Shown here one piece after another: positions 34,730 to 43,156 of a DNA stretch of 64,000 nucleotides. Positions within the stretch are counted from its first letter, which is position 1, and every line of letters begins with the position of its first letter. Both the position numbers and the translations under genes were made by a program. The notes beneath the pieces are model-generated. The model was given only the letters and a program-made list of their open reading frames with translations. It made no database searches and was not told the origin of the DNA. Source of the stretch: Leptothrix sp. (in: b-proteobacteria) (GTDB lineage: Bacteria > Pseudomonadota > Gammaproteobacteria > Burkholderiales > Burkholderiaceae_C); contig PNKV01000011.1 in assembly GCA_013822685.1 (NCBI GenBank), positions 85,307 to 149,306 on the forward strand. Reading direction: 5' to 3'.

Positions 34730-35551
34730 ATGAGCATCGCACGCAAGTTCACATGGGCGCTGGCCGCCTGCCTCAGCATGGGTTCGGCCATTGCCGCCAC
34801 AGCCACGGAATCCTTCGTATCCGGTACGGGCACGCTGGATTTCATGAGCAACGAGTTCCGCGCCCTGAGGCTGTTGGGCATCAGCACCACCTATCAGCTC
34901 CCGGACGGGAACCCACTGCCGGTCAATGCGGCCCAGTACAGCCTCCTAACCAGGTCGGCCACGCTGACCTTTGATGGCGGGACCATTTCCGCCATCGATG
35001 GCAAAGCATCGTTCAGCGCAGGGAATTCCCAGCTGGCGCTGCTGGCTGGGCGAGCTCAAGAAGACGAGTACGGCACGCCCGACTACGAATTGCCCCTGCT
35101 CATCAACCTGGTCGCGCTCCGGAACATCAGTTTCGATTTGAGCGATGCCTCCATCAGTGCCGACATCACCAGCTACACCGGTACAACCGATGCTCTCCAC
35201 CTGGCGAGCAGCTTCGGCCGGCTTACGGTGTTCAAAGCCTTCACACCAATCACTGATGGCACACAGGGCCTGGTCATCGACGGACAGGTCAGCGGCAGCA
35301 CCGCCAGTGGCCTGCGCTTGACCGACGAAGGAGCAGACATCGTGCTCACGGAGCTGTATGCGTGGTCTGGCCAGCCACTGGACAAGGAAGCGCCTTCTAG
35401 CTTGTACGTCTTGGGGAAGACGATGAGTTGGGGCGTCGCCAGCGCCACAGGAACGTTCAGCAGCTCTGTTGTGCCAGAAGCCTCCACCCTGTCGCTGATG
35501 CTGGTGGGCTTGTTGTCTATCACGGCCATCAGCCGCCGGTCATCCTGCTGA
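34730..35551 (+). CDS. PEP-CTERM sorting-domain protein
   Basis: A 273-residue exported protein. A signal peptide ends near SAIAATA (about residue 23). The C-terminus has the exosortase sorting signal: [23 protein letters not shown], i.e. the PEP-like motif (here PEA), a hydrophobic helix and an Arg cluster. The middle is β-rich, Thr/Ser-rich and without a recognised domain. Such proteins are cut by exosortase EpsH and linked to exopolysaccharide or biofilm; no exosortase is in this window. It overlaps the bufC-like gene's end by 23 bases in convergent orientation. Confidence 0.8.
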   Translation: MSIARKFTWALAACLSMGSAIAATATESFVSGTGTLDFMSNEFRALRLLGISTTYQLPDGNPLPVNAAQYSLLTRSATLTFDGGTISAIDGKASFSAGNSQLALLAGRAQEDEYGTPDYELPLLINLVALRNISFDLSDASISADITSYTGTTDALHLASSFGRLTVFKAFTPITDGTQGLVIDGQVSGSTASGLRLTDEGADIVLTELYAWSGQPLDKEAPSSLYVLGKTMSWGVASATGTFSSSVVPEASTLSLMLVGLLSITAISRRSSC

Positions 35552-36353
35552 GAAATCCCTCGTCAATCCAGCGGCGCAAGTAGCCACCGGCCAGGGCCGC
35601 GGCGTTCTCACCCTCGGGCAGCATCTCGGCCAGCAGGGCACAGGTCTCGGCGAAAGACTGGCCTTGCATCATGGCTTGCAAGGCCGCCACCTCGGTCGGC
35701 GGGGCGCTTCTGAAATGCGGCCGCTCTTCAAAGCGCCACACCAGCACCGCCATCGGTGAGGGCAAGGCATCCACCGGCGGCACCTCGAGCTCCTGGTCCA
35801 GCGCATGCCACAGGCTCAAGGTGTTGCAGCGTAGGCTGATCAGGGCCAAGGTGGGGTGCGGCTTGAACACCACCGTGGCCCAGTCTTCAGGCGCCATCGC
35901 CGCCACATCGGCCATGGCCAACACAGGCGCATCCGGGCCGTCAAAGGCGGCGCGCATGGTCCAGTCCAGGCGGGCGATCTCGGCCACCTCGGGGTGGTCA
36001 CCCAGGTCGCTGTCCGCACTCAAGCGCTGTGCCAGCCAATCGGGGTAGGTGGCACCATACCAGCGCAAGTTGGCGGAGGCAGAAGGGTTCGCTTCGATGT
36101 ACTCGGCCGACAAGGCATCGAACCATTCATCGCCCAAGTACAGCAAGGTGTGTCCAAAGCTGTCGCTCAAGGTCTCTTGCAAACGCGCTCGGTAGGCATG
36201 GTGGTAGATGCCCAGGCCTCGGGCACCGCTGCCCGGGATCACGCTGACCACATCGGCCAAAGCGGCTGCATCGCTCGCCAGCACATGGCCTTGCAAGCGC
36301 GACTGCAAGGCTTCCAGCGAAGATGCGGTTGATTCCACCGGCATCGTCATCAC
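35529..36353 (-). CDS. BufC-like (DUF2063/HvfC) partner protein
   Basis: A 274-residue protein with the DUF2063 putative DNA-binding domain at the N-terminus (about 12-110; [54 protein letters not shown]) and a C-terminal helical region. In bufferin systems this protein (BufC) partners the iron oxidase BufB and delivers the precursor peptide. Its start overlaps the stop of the bufB-like gene by four bases. The role is assigned by family and by the A-B-C gene order. Confidence 0.85.
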   Translation of the reverse strand: MMTMPVESTASSLEALQSRLQGHVLASDAAALADVVSVIPGSGARGLGIYHHAYRARLQETLSDSFGHTLLYLGDEWFDALSAEYIEANPSASANLRWYGATYPDWLAQRLSADSDLGDHPEVAEIARLDWTMRAAFDGPDAPVLAMADVAAMAPEDWATVVFKPHPTLALISLRCNTLSLWHALDQELEVPPVDALPSPMAVLVWRFEERPHFRSAPPTEVAALQAMMQGQSFAETCALLAEMLPEGENAAALAGGYLRRWIDEGFLSRMTGG

Positions 36354-37204
36354 GCAGCCTGCCTTTCGAGCACAGAGGCGGCCACGCGACGCGCCTGGTC
36401 CAGCTCGGCGATCAGCTCGTGCAAAGGCGGGATGTGGTCATCACGCTCGATCATCGTGGCGACGTGGCCGAATCGCTCGCAGGCATGTGCATACAAGGCC
36501 CACACCGAGTCGGCCACCGGGTGGTCGTGCGTGTCGATGATGTGGTCGCCATGGTCGGTGTGGCCCGCCAGGTGGATCTGCTGCACGCGGCCGACGGGGA
36601 TGTGGTTGATGAAATCTTGGGCATCAAAGCCATGGTTCACGCTGCTGACGTGGATGTTGTTCACATCGAGCAGCAGCAGGCAATCGGCCTCGTCGCACAG
36701 GCGGGCGATGAAGTCCCACTCAGTCATGTGCGAGCTTTGGAATTGGACATAGCTGGACACGTTCTCCAGCACCAGGCGCCGGCCTAACGCGTCTTGCACG
36801 TGGCGCACATTGCGCACCACCAGGGCCAGTGCTTCGTCGGTGTAGGGCAAGGGCATGAGGTCGTGCAACTGGCGGCCATGCACGCCGGTCCAGCAAAGGT
36901 GGTCGGACACCCAGAGGGGATCGACACGTTGTACCAAGGCGGCCAGCTTCTTCAGGTAGCTTGCATCAGGGCCGGCCACCGAGCCGATGGACAGCGAGAC
37001 GCCGTGCATGGCCATGGGGTAGCGCTCACGCAGAGAGTCGAGCATGCGCAGCGGCTTGCCGCCGGGCACCATGTAGTTCTCGGAAATGATCTCCAGCCAA
37101 TCCACCGCTTGGGGCTGGGCCAGGAAGTCGGGGTAATGCACGGTGCGCAGCCCCAGCCCGAAACCGGGCGAGGGCCGCGTCAGCACGGCAGGCCGCGTGC
37201 TCAT
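36350..37204 (-). CDS. BufB-like multinuclear iron oxidase (DUF692/MNIO)
   Basis: A 284-residue DUF692 TIM-barrel enzyme. Segments carrying the iron-ligand His, Asp and Glu residues are visible: [47 protein letters not shown] and [25 protein letters not shown] enzymes modify cysteines in RiPP precursors; MbnB makes the methanobactin ligands and BufB converts bufferin cysteines to thiooxazole groups. The start at 37,204 lies eight bases after the precursor gene's stop; longer readings would run into that gene. Likely role: maturation of the peptide encoded at 37,213. Confidence 0.88.
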   Translation of the reverse strand: MSTRPAVLTRPSPGFGLGLRTVHYPDFLAQPQAVDWLEIISENYMVPGGKPLRMLDSLRERYPMAMHGVSLSIGSVAGPDASYLKKLAALVQRVDPLWVSDHLCWTGVHGRQLHDLMPLPYTDEALALVVRNVRHVQDALGRRLVLENVSSYVQFQSSHMTEWDFIARLCDEADCLLLLDVNNIHVSSVNHGFDAQDFINHIPVGRVQQIHLAGHTDHGDHIIDTHDHPVADSVWALYAHACERFGHVATMIERDDHIPPLHELIAELDQARRVAASVLERQAA

Positions 37205-37212
37205 GCGCCTGC

Positions 37213-37506
37213 TTACTTGGCGGCGCCCAAGTCGCCAATGGTGCCGCCCTTGCTCAGGCAGGCCTTGGCGTCCATGGCTTTGAAGCCGTGGCCCTTGCAG
37301 GCGTTCTGGCCCTTGCAAGCGCTTTCAGTGGTCTTGCAATCACTGTTGCCCTTGCACGAGTGCACGCCGTAGCAATGCACTTTGTCGCTGGCGGCCACGG
37401 CCGAGCCCATGCTGCCGGCGGGTGCTTCGGCGGCAAAGGCGGCGCCCGACATGGCGATCATGGCGGCGGCCAGGGCCAGGGAAGAAGAGTTCGTGCGTTG
37501 GGTCAT
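37213..37506 (-). CDS. Bufferin-type metallophore precursor (BufA-like)
   Basis: A 97-residue exported precursor. A Sec signal ([20 protein letters not shown], cleavage near residue 26) is followed by a Cys-rich core with C45, C51, C57, C64, C70 and C83 in the pattern [13 protein letters not shown] and [14 protein letters not shown]. This is the BufA2-like pattern of periplasmic bufferins (formerly grouped with DUF2282-type proteins), which sequester copper after cysteine modification. The bufB- and bufC-like genes follow at once. A hairpin and a candidate ECF promoter lie upstream. Copper binding is inferred from the family. Confidence 0.85.
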   Translation of the reverse strand: MTQRTNSSSLALAAAMIAMSGAAFAAEAPAGSMGSAVAASDKVHCYGVHSCKGNSDCKTTESACKGQNACKGHGFKAMDAKACLSKGGTIGDLGAAK

Positions 37507-37549
37507 GGTGGTTCTCCGATGGGGTCAAAAAATGGATTTGTGAACAAGG

Positions 37550-37573
37550 CCCGAATGCCGGTTTGCATTCGGG
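37550..37573 (-). repeat. Perfect 9-bp hairpin in the bufferin 5' leader
   Basis: CCCGAATGC, a six-base loop, and GCATTCGGG form a perfect stem between the candidate promoter (37,581-37,611) and the start codon (37,506). It could act as an mRNA-stability or regulatory element. No T tract follows it within the leader except a weak run of T further down, so early termination is possible but not compelling. Confidence 0.7.
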
Positions 37574-37580
37574 ACAAGGG

Positions 37581-37611
37581 TGTAGTCGGGCACACCCGCC
37601 ACTTCTTACAG
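37581..37611 (-). promoter_or_regulatory. Candidate ECF-type sigma promoter of the bufferin operon
   Basis: On the minus strand TGTAAGAAG, a spacer of about 15 bases, and CGACTACA resemble a -35/-10 pair of an ECF sigma factor (TGTAA-type -35, CGnCTA-type -10). Bufferin and DUF2282 operons are often driven by such sigma factors. No ECF sigma gene is in this window, so the factor would be unlinked. The leader to the start codon would be about 70 bases. Confidence 0.45.
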
Positions 37612-37625
37612 CCCCAACGCCAAAA

Positions 37626-38150
37626 TCAAGCTTGGCGCCTGCGCACCACCACGCCAGCCACACCTACACCGGCCAGGAGCAGCAAGACCGATTCGGGTTC
37701 GGGCACGGCGGGCGTGGCATAGATCGCCCCGTTGTAGCGGCCGGCCCCGCTCCCAAAAGGACTGCCCAACTGCAATCGGTAGTGCCCTGTTTCCAAACCT
37801 TTGAATTGGAAGTTGTACCCCGTCCCCGACCCCACGAGCTCGGTGAACGGTGGGAGGGGTTTGGCGCCCTCACCAACCGCGGCCGGGAATAACACCGGCA
37901 AGGGCCCCAACCATTCAAGGGTGACGTACCGGAAAGTGGCCACCCCGTTCTCGAACTTCAATGCGCCAGTCAGGTCACTTCGCTGGGCCAGGAAGAAATC
38001 CCGGGCCTGAATCGTTTCCTGTGAGTCAACGGCAAATTGGGCCGGAAATTCGGTCAGGAGACCAAGGTGGCTCACTGACGGCTCAACCGCCTGAGCCAAG
38101 CCGCTGAGCGCCAGGGCTGCGGTGGCCAACAAAGTTTTGCTCGTGTTCAT
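37626..38150 (-). CDS. PEP-CTERM sorting-domain protein
   Basis: A 174-residue exported protein with a signal peptide (TSKTLLATAALALSGLAQAVE, cut near residue 22) and a classical PEP-CTERM tail, VPEPESVLLLLAGVGVAGVVVRRR. The middle resembles FxDxA-type PEP-CTERM proteins (FPAQFAVDSQETIQARDFFL) of unknown role. GGAGG lies eight bases before the ATG at 38,150. It is the second PEP-CTERM protein within 3 kb and precedes, in the same direction, the bufferin promoter. Confidence 0.85.
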   Translation of the reverse strand: MNTSKTLLATAALALSGLAQAVEPSVSHLGLLTEFPAQFAVDSQETIQARDFFLAQRSDLTGALKFENGVATFRYVTLEWLGPLPVLFPAAVGEGAKPLPPFTELVGSGTGYNFQFKGLETGHYRLQLGSPFGSGAGRYNGAIYATPAVPEPESVLLLLAGVGVAGVVVRRRQA

Positions 38151-38371
38151 CTGAAATTCCTCCGTGATTTGAAAAAAGCGCCTTGAACGACAGCGCCCTT
38201 GAAATGTGATTTTTTTCCATTTGCAAATCAAACCCGAAATGCAAGCAAATGAACCCCGGCTTCAAGCTCCACCGAGGCAAGCCCGCCAAGCACGCTTTCG
38301 TTTTGTTGCAAAAATATGGGAAAAATTCACTTTTATAATCAAGTCACACCACAGCTGGACCTTGGGCCCCG

Positions 38372-39217
38372 ATGTCCGACGAAGCACTCGACCACACCGA
38401 CCTGCTGAACGCCTTCAGCGCCCTGCTCGCCCCGATGGCCCGTCTGGCGGTTTCGCAGGGCTTGCCGTTTCCCGCCGTGGAGGCCCTTTTGAAGCGTTCG
38501 TTCGTGGATGCCGCCCGCCAGGCTTTGGTAGAGGCCGGCCTGCCCGAGCACAGGCTGGTCAGCCGCATCAGCACCAGCACCGGCATCTACCGCCGCGAGG
38601 TCTCCAGGCTGACGCAGGCCAACCCCACGGAAGAAGCGGCCCGCCCGGCGTCCCGATCGCTCGCCTCCGAGGTTCTGGCGCAATGGCTCACTGACCCCCA
38701 GTACAGGGCTGCCAGCGGTGGATTCAGCCCGTTGAGGCGCCAGGGGCCGGCGCCCAGCTTCGAATCGCTGGCCCGGTCGGTGACCCAGGATGTGCATCCC
38801 CGCAGCGTGCTCGAAGAGCTGTGCCGCCTCGGCATGGCCGAAGTCGATGGCGAAGAAGACAGCGTCCGTTTGCTGCGAGCCTCATTCGTGCCGCGCGGGG
38901 ACCAGGCCCAGATGCTGTCCTTCCTCGCGGACAACCTGGGCGACCACCTCAGCGGCGCGGTGCACAACGTGATGGGGAACCAGGCGCCCCGCCAACATTT
39001 CGACCAGGCCGTCTTTGCCGACGAGCTGTCCCAGGAATCCCTGGAAGTGGTCCGAACCTTCGTCTCGGGCCAGTGGCAGCGCTTGCTGAACGAGGCCGTG
39101 CCGCTGCTCGAACAACGCCTAGCCGATGACCAGGCCGCCGCGCGCCGACGGGACCGCCGTGTGCGCATCGGCTTGTACAGCTACGACGACCTCATGCGAG
39201 AGCATCATGATGACTAA
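38372..39217 (+). CDS. DUF6502 family protein
   Basis: A 281-residue cytosolic protein. The start DLLNAFSALLAPMARLAVSQGLPFPAVEALLKRSFVDAARQAL and RISTSTGIYRREVSRL suggest a helix-turn-helix-like N-terminal half; the middle FRPL-like block (VLAQWLTDPQYRAASGGFSPLRRQGPAPSFESLARSVTQDVHPRSVLEEL) and the C-terminal helices are typical of DUF6502. Function unknown; a regulatory role is plausible. Its stop overlaps the start of the DUF5666 lipoprotein gene, so they are translationally coupled. The 5' gap is AT-rich and holds the promoter. Confidence 0.8.
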   Translation: MSDEALDHTDLLNAFSALLAPMARLAVSQGLPFPAVEALLKRSFVDAARQALVEAGLPEHRLVSRISTSTGIYRREVSRLTQANPTEEAARPASRSLASEVLAQWLTDPQYRAASGGFSPLRRQGPAPSFESLARSVTQDVHPRSVLEELCRLGMAEVDGEEDSVRLLRASFVPRGDQAQMLSFLADNLGDHLSGAVHNVMGNQAPRQHFDQAVFADELSQESLEVVRTFVSGQWQRLLNEAVPLLEQRLADDQAAARRRDRRVRIGLYSYDDLMREHHDD

Positions 39218-40184
39218 AACCTTCTGGCTCGGCACGTGCCTGGCGCTTGCCTTGTTGACGGGCTGTGGCGGCGGTGAAACCCAGGCCAACGGCGGCGTGG
39301 GCACGGGTGGCACCGGCTCGTACTCGGCAGGCACGATCACCAGCTTCGGCTCGATCGTGGTCAATGGCATCCACTACGACCCAGCCCAAGCGGCCATCCG
39401 CCATGTCGATGAACCTACCCAAGCACTGACGCCAGGCGCGCTCAAGCTCGGCATGGTGATCGAAGTCAATGGCTCGGCAGTGCAGACCCGGCAGGGGCTG
39501 CAGGTGGCTGAAGCGCAGACGATCAAGATCACCAGCCAACTGGTGGGACTCGTGGGACAGATCAGCGGCAGCCAGATCCGGATGCTGGGGCAGACGGTGC
39601 AGGTGTCGTCCAGCACACACTATGACGACGCCTTGCCGCTGGGCTTGAACAGCCTCGGGCCAGGCCAGCAGGTGGAGGTGTACGGCTTTTTTGATGCAGC
39701 CACCGACACCTACCGCGCCAGCCGGATCGATTTGAAGAACACGCCCTTGACCTATCACGTGGTGGAAGGTGTGGTGTCGGACCTGGACACCGCCAACCGC
39801 ACCTGCCGCATCGGGGCGCAGTTCTACCAATTGCCCACCATCCCCGCAGGCGTGGTCGAGGGCAAGGTCGCCCGGGTGCAGATCCTCCCGGGCTACAACG
39901 GCGCAAGCGGCATGAATCCCAACAATGCCGTGCCTGCCAGCGCGATCCAGGCCACCCCCCCCGAGGTGCAGGACGGCCGCAAGACCGCCTACATCGATGG
40001 CCTGGTGACGCGCGTGGCCGACGGGACGGGCAGGCTGTTCAGCGTGGGCAACGTGGATGTGGACGCCAGGGGCATCGTGTGTCTCCTCTGCGCGAGCCTT
40101 CAGCCGGGCGACCACGTCCGGGTCAACGGTTCACTGAACGAGGCCACGGTGACCGCCGCGCAAGTGCTGGCTGGCACACCCTAA
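39207..40184 (+). CDS. DUF5666 domain lipoprotein
   Basis: A 325-residue lipoprotein. The start at 39,207 gives a signal peptide with lipobox LLTGC near residue 18, followed by a Gly-rich linker and repeated DUF5666 β-modules (GTITSFGSIVVNGIHYD, LGMVIEVNGSAVQTRQG, LGPGQQVEVYGFFDAATDTYRASRI, LQPGDHVRVNGSLNEATVTA). At least three to four OB-like repeats are visible. Function unknown; it is probably anchored in the outer or inner membrane facing the periplasm. It is coupled to DUF6502, a pairing that seems conserved in betaproteobacteria. Confidence 0.82.
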   Translation: MMTKTFWLGTCLALALLTGCGGGETQANGGVGTGGTGSYSAGTITSFGSIVVNGIHYDPAQAAIRHVDEPTQALTPGALKLGMVIEVNGSAVQTRQGLQVAEAQTIKITSQLVGLVGQISGSQIRMLGQTVQVSSSTHYDDALPLGLNSLGPGQQVEVYGFFDAATDTYRASRIDLKNTPLTYHVVEGVVSDLDTANRTCRIGAQFYQLPTIPAGVVEGKVARVQILPGYNGASGMNPNNAVPASAIQATPPEVQDGRKTAYIDGLVTRVADGTGRLFSVGNVDVDARGIVCLLCASLQPGDHVRVNGSLNEATVTAAQVLAGTP

Positions 40185-40231
40185 CCGAGGCGGTTCTGCC
40201 CATCGGCTAGGCGGCAAGGCAGCGCGGCGCC

Positions 40232-41095
40232 TCACACGCCCAGGGATTTTTTCAGCCATTGCCTGGGCGACATGCCCATCCTCTGGCCAAACACGCGGGA
40301 CAGCGCGGACGCATTGGCATAACCCAGCTCCGAGGCCAGCAGCTTGATGGCCTTGCCTTGGCGCAAGCCGGCCTGGGTCAGGCTCATGCGCCAGTTGGCC
40401 AGGTAATCGCCCGGGGTGGCGCCCACCACGTTTTTGAAGCGGGCCGCGAAGGCGGTGCGCGACATGCCGGCCTCTTTCGCCAGGGTGTCCAGACTCCACG
40501 GTTGGCCGGGATGATCGTGCAAGGCGGCCAGCGCACGGGCCAGGCGCGGATCGGCCAGCCCGGTCAGCATGCCCACGGGCACGCCACCGTCCTCCGGGTG
40601 GTCCAGCAACCAGCGCAGCATTTGCAGCAAGACCACCTCGAACAGGCGATCGGCCAGCAGCCTTTGGCCACACTGCACGCGATCGGTCTCGGCGAACAGC
40701 AAGGCCAGCGCGGGGGCCAGGCCCTCCACCCGGTTCAAGGGCAACACCACCAGTGGCGGCAAGGCTTGCACCAAGGGGTGGGTGTGGCCGCCTTCGAAAT
40801 CGAGCGTGGCGCAGGCGAAGTCAGCGCCGTCATCCGGTGCGTTGTGGAACTGGTGCGCCAGCGGCCGGGGGTAGAACAGCAGGCTGGGCTCAGACACCTG
40901 GATGCGCTTGGGCAGGCCGGTGCTGGCGCGGTGCGTGACCACCATCTCGCCTTGCCGCAGCACATGCAGAAAGCCACGCCCGGGTTTGGCGGCGTAGGTG
41001 GTCACGCCACACAAGGGCCCGGTGTGGAACAGGTGTGCCCGAACGCTGAAACGCTCGAGCAAGGAAGACAGCCGGTCAATGGGCTGCGTTGCCAT
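40232..41095 (-). CDS. AraC family transcriptional regulator (cupin-type sensor)
   Basis: A 287-residue regulator with an N-terminal AraC-binding cupin domain (about 10-170; FHTGPLCGVTTYAAKPGRGFLHVLRQGEMVV) and two C-terminal helix-turn-helix motifs (about 190-285; LDTLAKEAGMSRTAFAARFKNVVGATPGDYLANWRM, and ASELGYANASALSRVFGQRMGMSPRQWL). It resembles the group that sits beside AhpD-like or redox genes. It overlaps the AhpD-like gene by 20 bases and is cotranscribed with it. The inducer is unknown. Confidence 0.88.
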   Translation of the reverse strand: MATQPIDRLSSLLERFSVRAHLFHTGPLCGVTTYAAKPGRGFLHVLRQGEMVVTHRASTGLPKRIQVSEPSLLFYPRPLAHQFHNAPDDGADFACATLDFEGGHTHPLVQALPPLVVLPLNRVEGLAPALALLFAETDRVQCGQRLLADRLFEVVLLQMLRWLLDHPEDGGVPVGMLTGLADPRLARALAALHDHPGQPWSLDTLAKEAGMSRTAFAARFKNVVGATPGDYLANWRMSLTQAGLRQGKAIKLLASELGYANASALSRVFGQRMGMSPRQWLKKSLGV

Positions 41096-41630
41096 CTTGC
41101 AGGGCCACCTTGGGGAAATCGACGGGCACGTTCAGGGCCACGTTGACGTAGTTGGTGAAGAGGTTCAAGGCCACGTGCGCCAGGATCTCGACCACTTGCT
41201 CATCACCAAAGCCCACTTCGTGCAAGCTGGCCACATCACCATCGGTGACCTGGCCCCGCTGGCTCACCACCTTCAGCGCGAAGCGCAAGGCCGCGGCGGT
41301 GCGCGGGTCGGCGGACTGGCCGATCTGCGCGGCGGCCATCTCTGAAGCCGAAGCGCCGGCCTTCTGGCCCAGCGCCGTGTGGGCCGCCAGGCAGTATTCA
41401 CATTGGTTGCGGTTGGCGATGGCCACGGCGATCTGCTCGCCCAAGGTGGCGCCGAGGGTGCCTTTGCTCAAGGCACCGAAGGCCGACCACATGCTTTGCA
41501 AGGCCACGGGCGAGTTGGCCGCGGCTTTGAACATGTTGGGCGTGGCGCCAAAGGCCTGCTGGATCTGGCCAAGGACGACTTGGCTGGCGGCGGGGGCTTG
41601 GGTGGATTGGAGGAGAGTGACGCGGGACAT
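41076..41630 (-). CDS. AhpD-family carboxymuconolactone decarboxylase-like protein
   Basis: A 184-residue helical protein with the AhpD redox motif: E65, C77-x2-C80 and H84 in GEQIAVAIANRNQCEYCLAAHTALG. These are the catalytic residues of alkylhydroperoxidase D. The ATG at 41,630 has AGGAAG upstream; a longer start is not supported. It lies between an OsmC-like gene and an AraC regulator, which suggests a peroxide or thiol-stress unit. A role as reductant for an unlinked peroxidase is plausible but unproved. Confidence 0.88.
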   Translation of the reverse strand: MSRVTLLQSTQAPAASQVVLGQIQQAFGATPNMFKAAANSPVALQSMWSAFGALSKGTLGATLGEQIAVAIANRNQCEYCLAAHTALGQKAGASASEMAAAQIGQSADPRTAAALRFALKVVSQRGQVTDGDVASLHEVGFGDEQVVEILAHVALNLFTNYVNVALNVPVDFPKVALQDGNAAH

Positions 41631-41731
41631 GGTGCTTCCTGGTGGGTGACTGGAGCCCTCAGTGTCCCGGCGCATCATGAACCCGTGGGTTCATTCCGTA
41701 CAGCATTCATACCCATTCGTCCCGAATACCA

Positions 41732-42118
41732 TCAACCCAGCTTGGTGTGGATGGGCACGCCGCCCTTCAGCGTCAAGGTGACGGGCGTGCGCTCGGCAAT
41801 GTCGAGCAGCCTGGCTGCCTGTTCGTCGTCCAGGCCCGCGATGCTGAGCGTGCGGTCGATCTTGCCCGCGCCATCCTCGCCGCGCGAGAAATGCAGCCCC
41901 ACTTCCACGCTCTCCAGTGGCCAGGCCTTGCGGTCGGCGTACATGCGCAAGGTGATGGCAGTGCAGGCACCCAGGCTCGCCAATAAAAGGTCGTAGGGCG
42001 CGGGGCCTGCGTTGGCGCCGCCCAATGCCTGCGGCTCGTCGGACACCAAGGCATGGCCTCCAACCTCAATCCGCGTGCTGTATTGATCGCGCCCGATGCG
42101 GGCCACGCCGTGTGCCAT
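41732..42118 (-). CDS. OsmC family protein with one conserved cysteine
   Basis: A 128-residue protein of the OsmC/Ohr superfamily. The first catalytic Cys is present as C52 in PYDLLLASLGACTAITL. The usual second Cys, in the motif xCPV, is Thr111 (ERTPVTLTLKG), so the two-cysteine peroxidase mechanism cannot operate as in Ohr. It still keeps the β-α-β fold landmarks. It lies 101 bp upstream of the AhpD-like gene in the same direction. It may be a thiol-dependent binding or peroxidase relative using an external thiol. Confidence 0.88.
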   Translation of the reverse strand: MAHGVARIGRDQYSTRIEVGGHALVSDEPQALGGANAGPAPYDLLLASLGACTAITLRMYADRKAWPLESVEVGLHFSRGEDGAGKIDRTLSIAGLDDEQAARLLDIAERTPVTLTLKGGVPIHTKLG

Positions 42119-42152
42119 GGTGCTGCCTCCTATAAGTGAGAGGCCATCTTAC

Positions 42153-42866
42153 TTATTTGTAAGCCGCCACCCGGGCCGCATCCAGCTCTTTCTCCATCTG
42201 TCCCTGGTCAATCAGCTGGTCCTTGAAGCGCTTCATGATCACGGCTTCACGCGCCTTGTAATCGGCGGTCTGGGCATCTTCGGCCTTGAGCTTGGCGTCC
42301 ATGGCTGCGTCGGGCTCCAAAGCGCGCAGCAGGGCCTGGCGGGCGGCGTCTTCCATGGGCTTGCGCTGGGCCTCGTCGGGGATCATGTCGGCATAGATGG
42401 CCGACTGCAGCATCAAGGCCTCAGGCCCGGTGACCTCCTGGTTGGCAAAGCGCACGGGCAAGGCGTCCAGGATGCGTTGGCCCACTTGGGCGCGCTCCAG
42501 CGCATTGGGCTGGTCTTTCAACGCGGTCCACTTGTCCATGTCGCGCTTGAAGCGCAGGTAACCCACCAGGCGCTTGAGTTCCTGGTCACGTTGCGGGTGG
42601 TTGCGCAACGAGTCCACCAACTGCTGCCACTGCTGCGGATCGATGTCGGCAGGCCGCTCGATCTCGTGGCTGCCCGATGAGGAAGGCGCGGCGGCCGGCG
42701 GCTCGTTGTCCAGCATCTTGGCGTAGGCCTCCACGTGCGCGGGGGTGGGCGGCGGCTGGGGCGAATAGGTCTGGCTGGCGTAATAGGCGCCTGCGAGCAT
42801 GGCTGCCACCACCGCGCCACCGACCACCCAAACGGTTGTTGAACGCTGCTTTTTGATCACCAACAT
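42153..42866 (-). CDS. Hypothetical membrane-anchored protein
   Basis: A 237-residue protein with one N-terminal transmembrane helix (about 10-30; TTVWVVGGAVVAAMLAGAYYASQ) followed by a Pro-rich stretch and a long, charged helical domain (about 55-237) with coiled-coil character. It is probably anchored in the inner membrane with the helical part in the periplasm. I do not recognise the family; weak similarity of layout to lipase-chaperone-like proteins is noted but not claimed. The ATG at 42,866 has GAGGAA nine bases upstream, better than a GTG three codons earlier. It stands alone. Confidence 0.7.
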   Translation of the reverse strand: MLVIKKQRSTTVWVVGGAVVAAMLAGAYYASQTYSPQPPPTPAHVEAYAKMLDNEPPAAAPSSSGSHEIERPADIDPQQWQQLVDSLRNHPQRDQELKRLVGYLRFKRDMDKWTALKDQPNALERAQVGQRILDALPVRFANQEVTGPEALMLQSAIYADMIPDEAQRKPMEDAARQALLRALEPDAAMDAKLKAEDAQTADYKAREAVIMKRFKDQLIDQGQMEKELDAARVAAYK

Positions 42867-43060
42867 GACTGCCACTTCCTCGATCAGGATCTACTTCAAA
42901 GACTTGATCGTTGCATGCAAGCCGTTCAAGCCGTCCAGGGTAACTCCGCGTAACCCCCCTTTCAGGGGGCAGAAATGGGCCACAAGATCGGCAATTTGGC
43001 CCCTTGGCTTGCAGAACATCACCCCGAACGCCTCACTCTGCGGTATAAATGCGACCTTAA

Positions 43061-43093
43061 TTCGAACGATCGTTTGAAAAGCACGGTCGTTCG
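43061..43093. promoter_or_regulatory. Tandem TetR-type operators ahead of the acyl-CoA dehydrogenase
   Basis: TTCGAACGATCGTTTGAA (43,061-43,078) is a near-perfect palindrome centred on ACGATCGT. It is followed at once by AGCACGGTCGTTCG (43,080-43,093), which matches 13 of 14 bases of the site upstream of the TetR gene at 112-855. A TATAAA box lies just before (43,044). Two sites after a -10-like box and 64 bp before the start codon fit repression by that regulator. Confidence 0.6.
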
Positions 43094-43156
43094 AAAATCC
43101 AGATTGTTTCCATGGCCCGGCCGCTGTTCACGCGGCTTTCAAAGAGGTGACACCCT

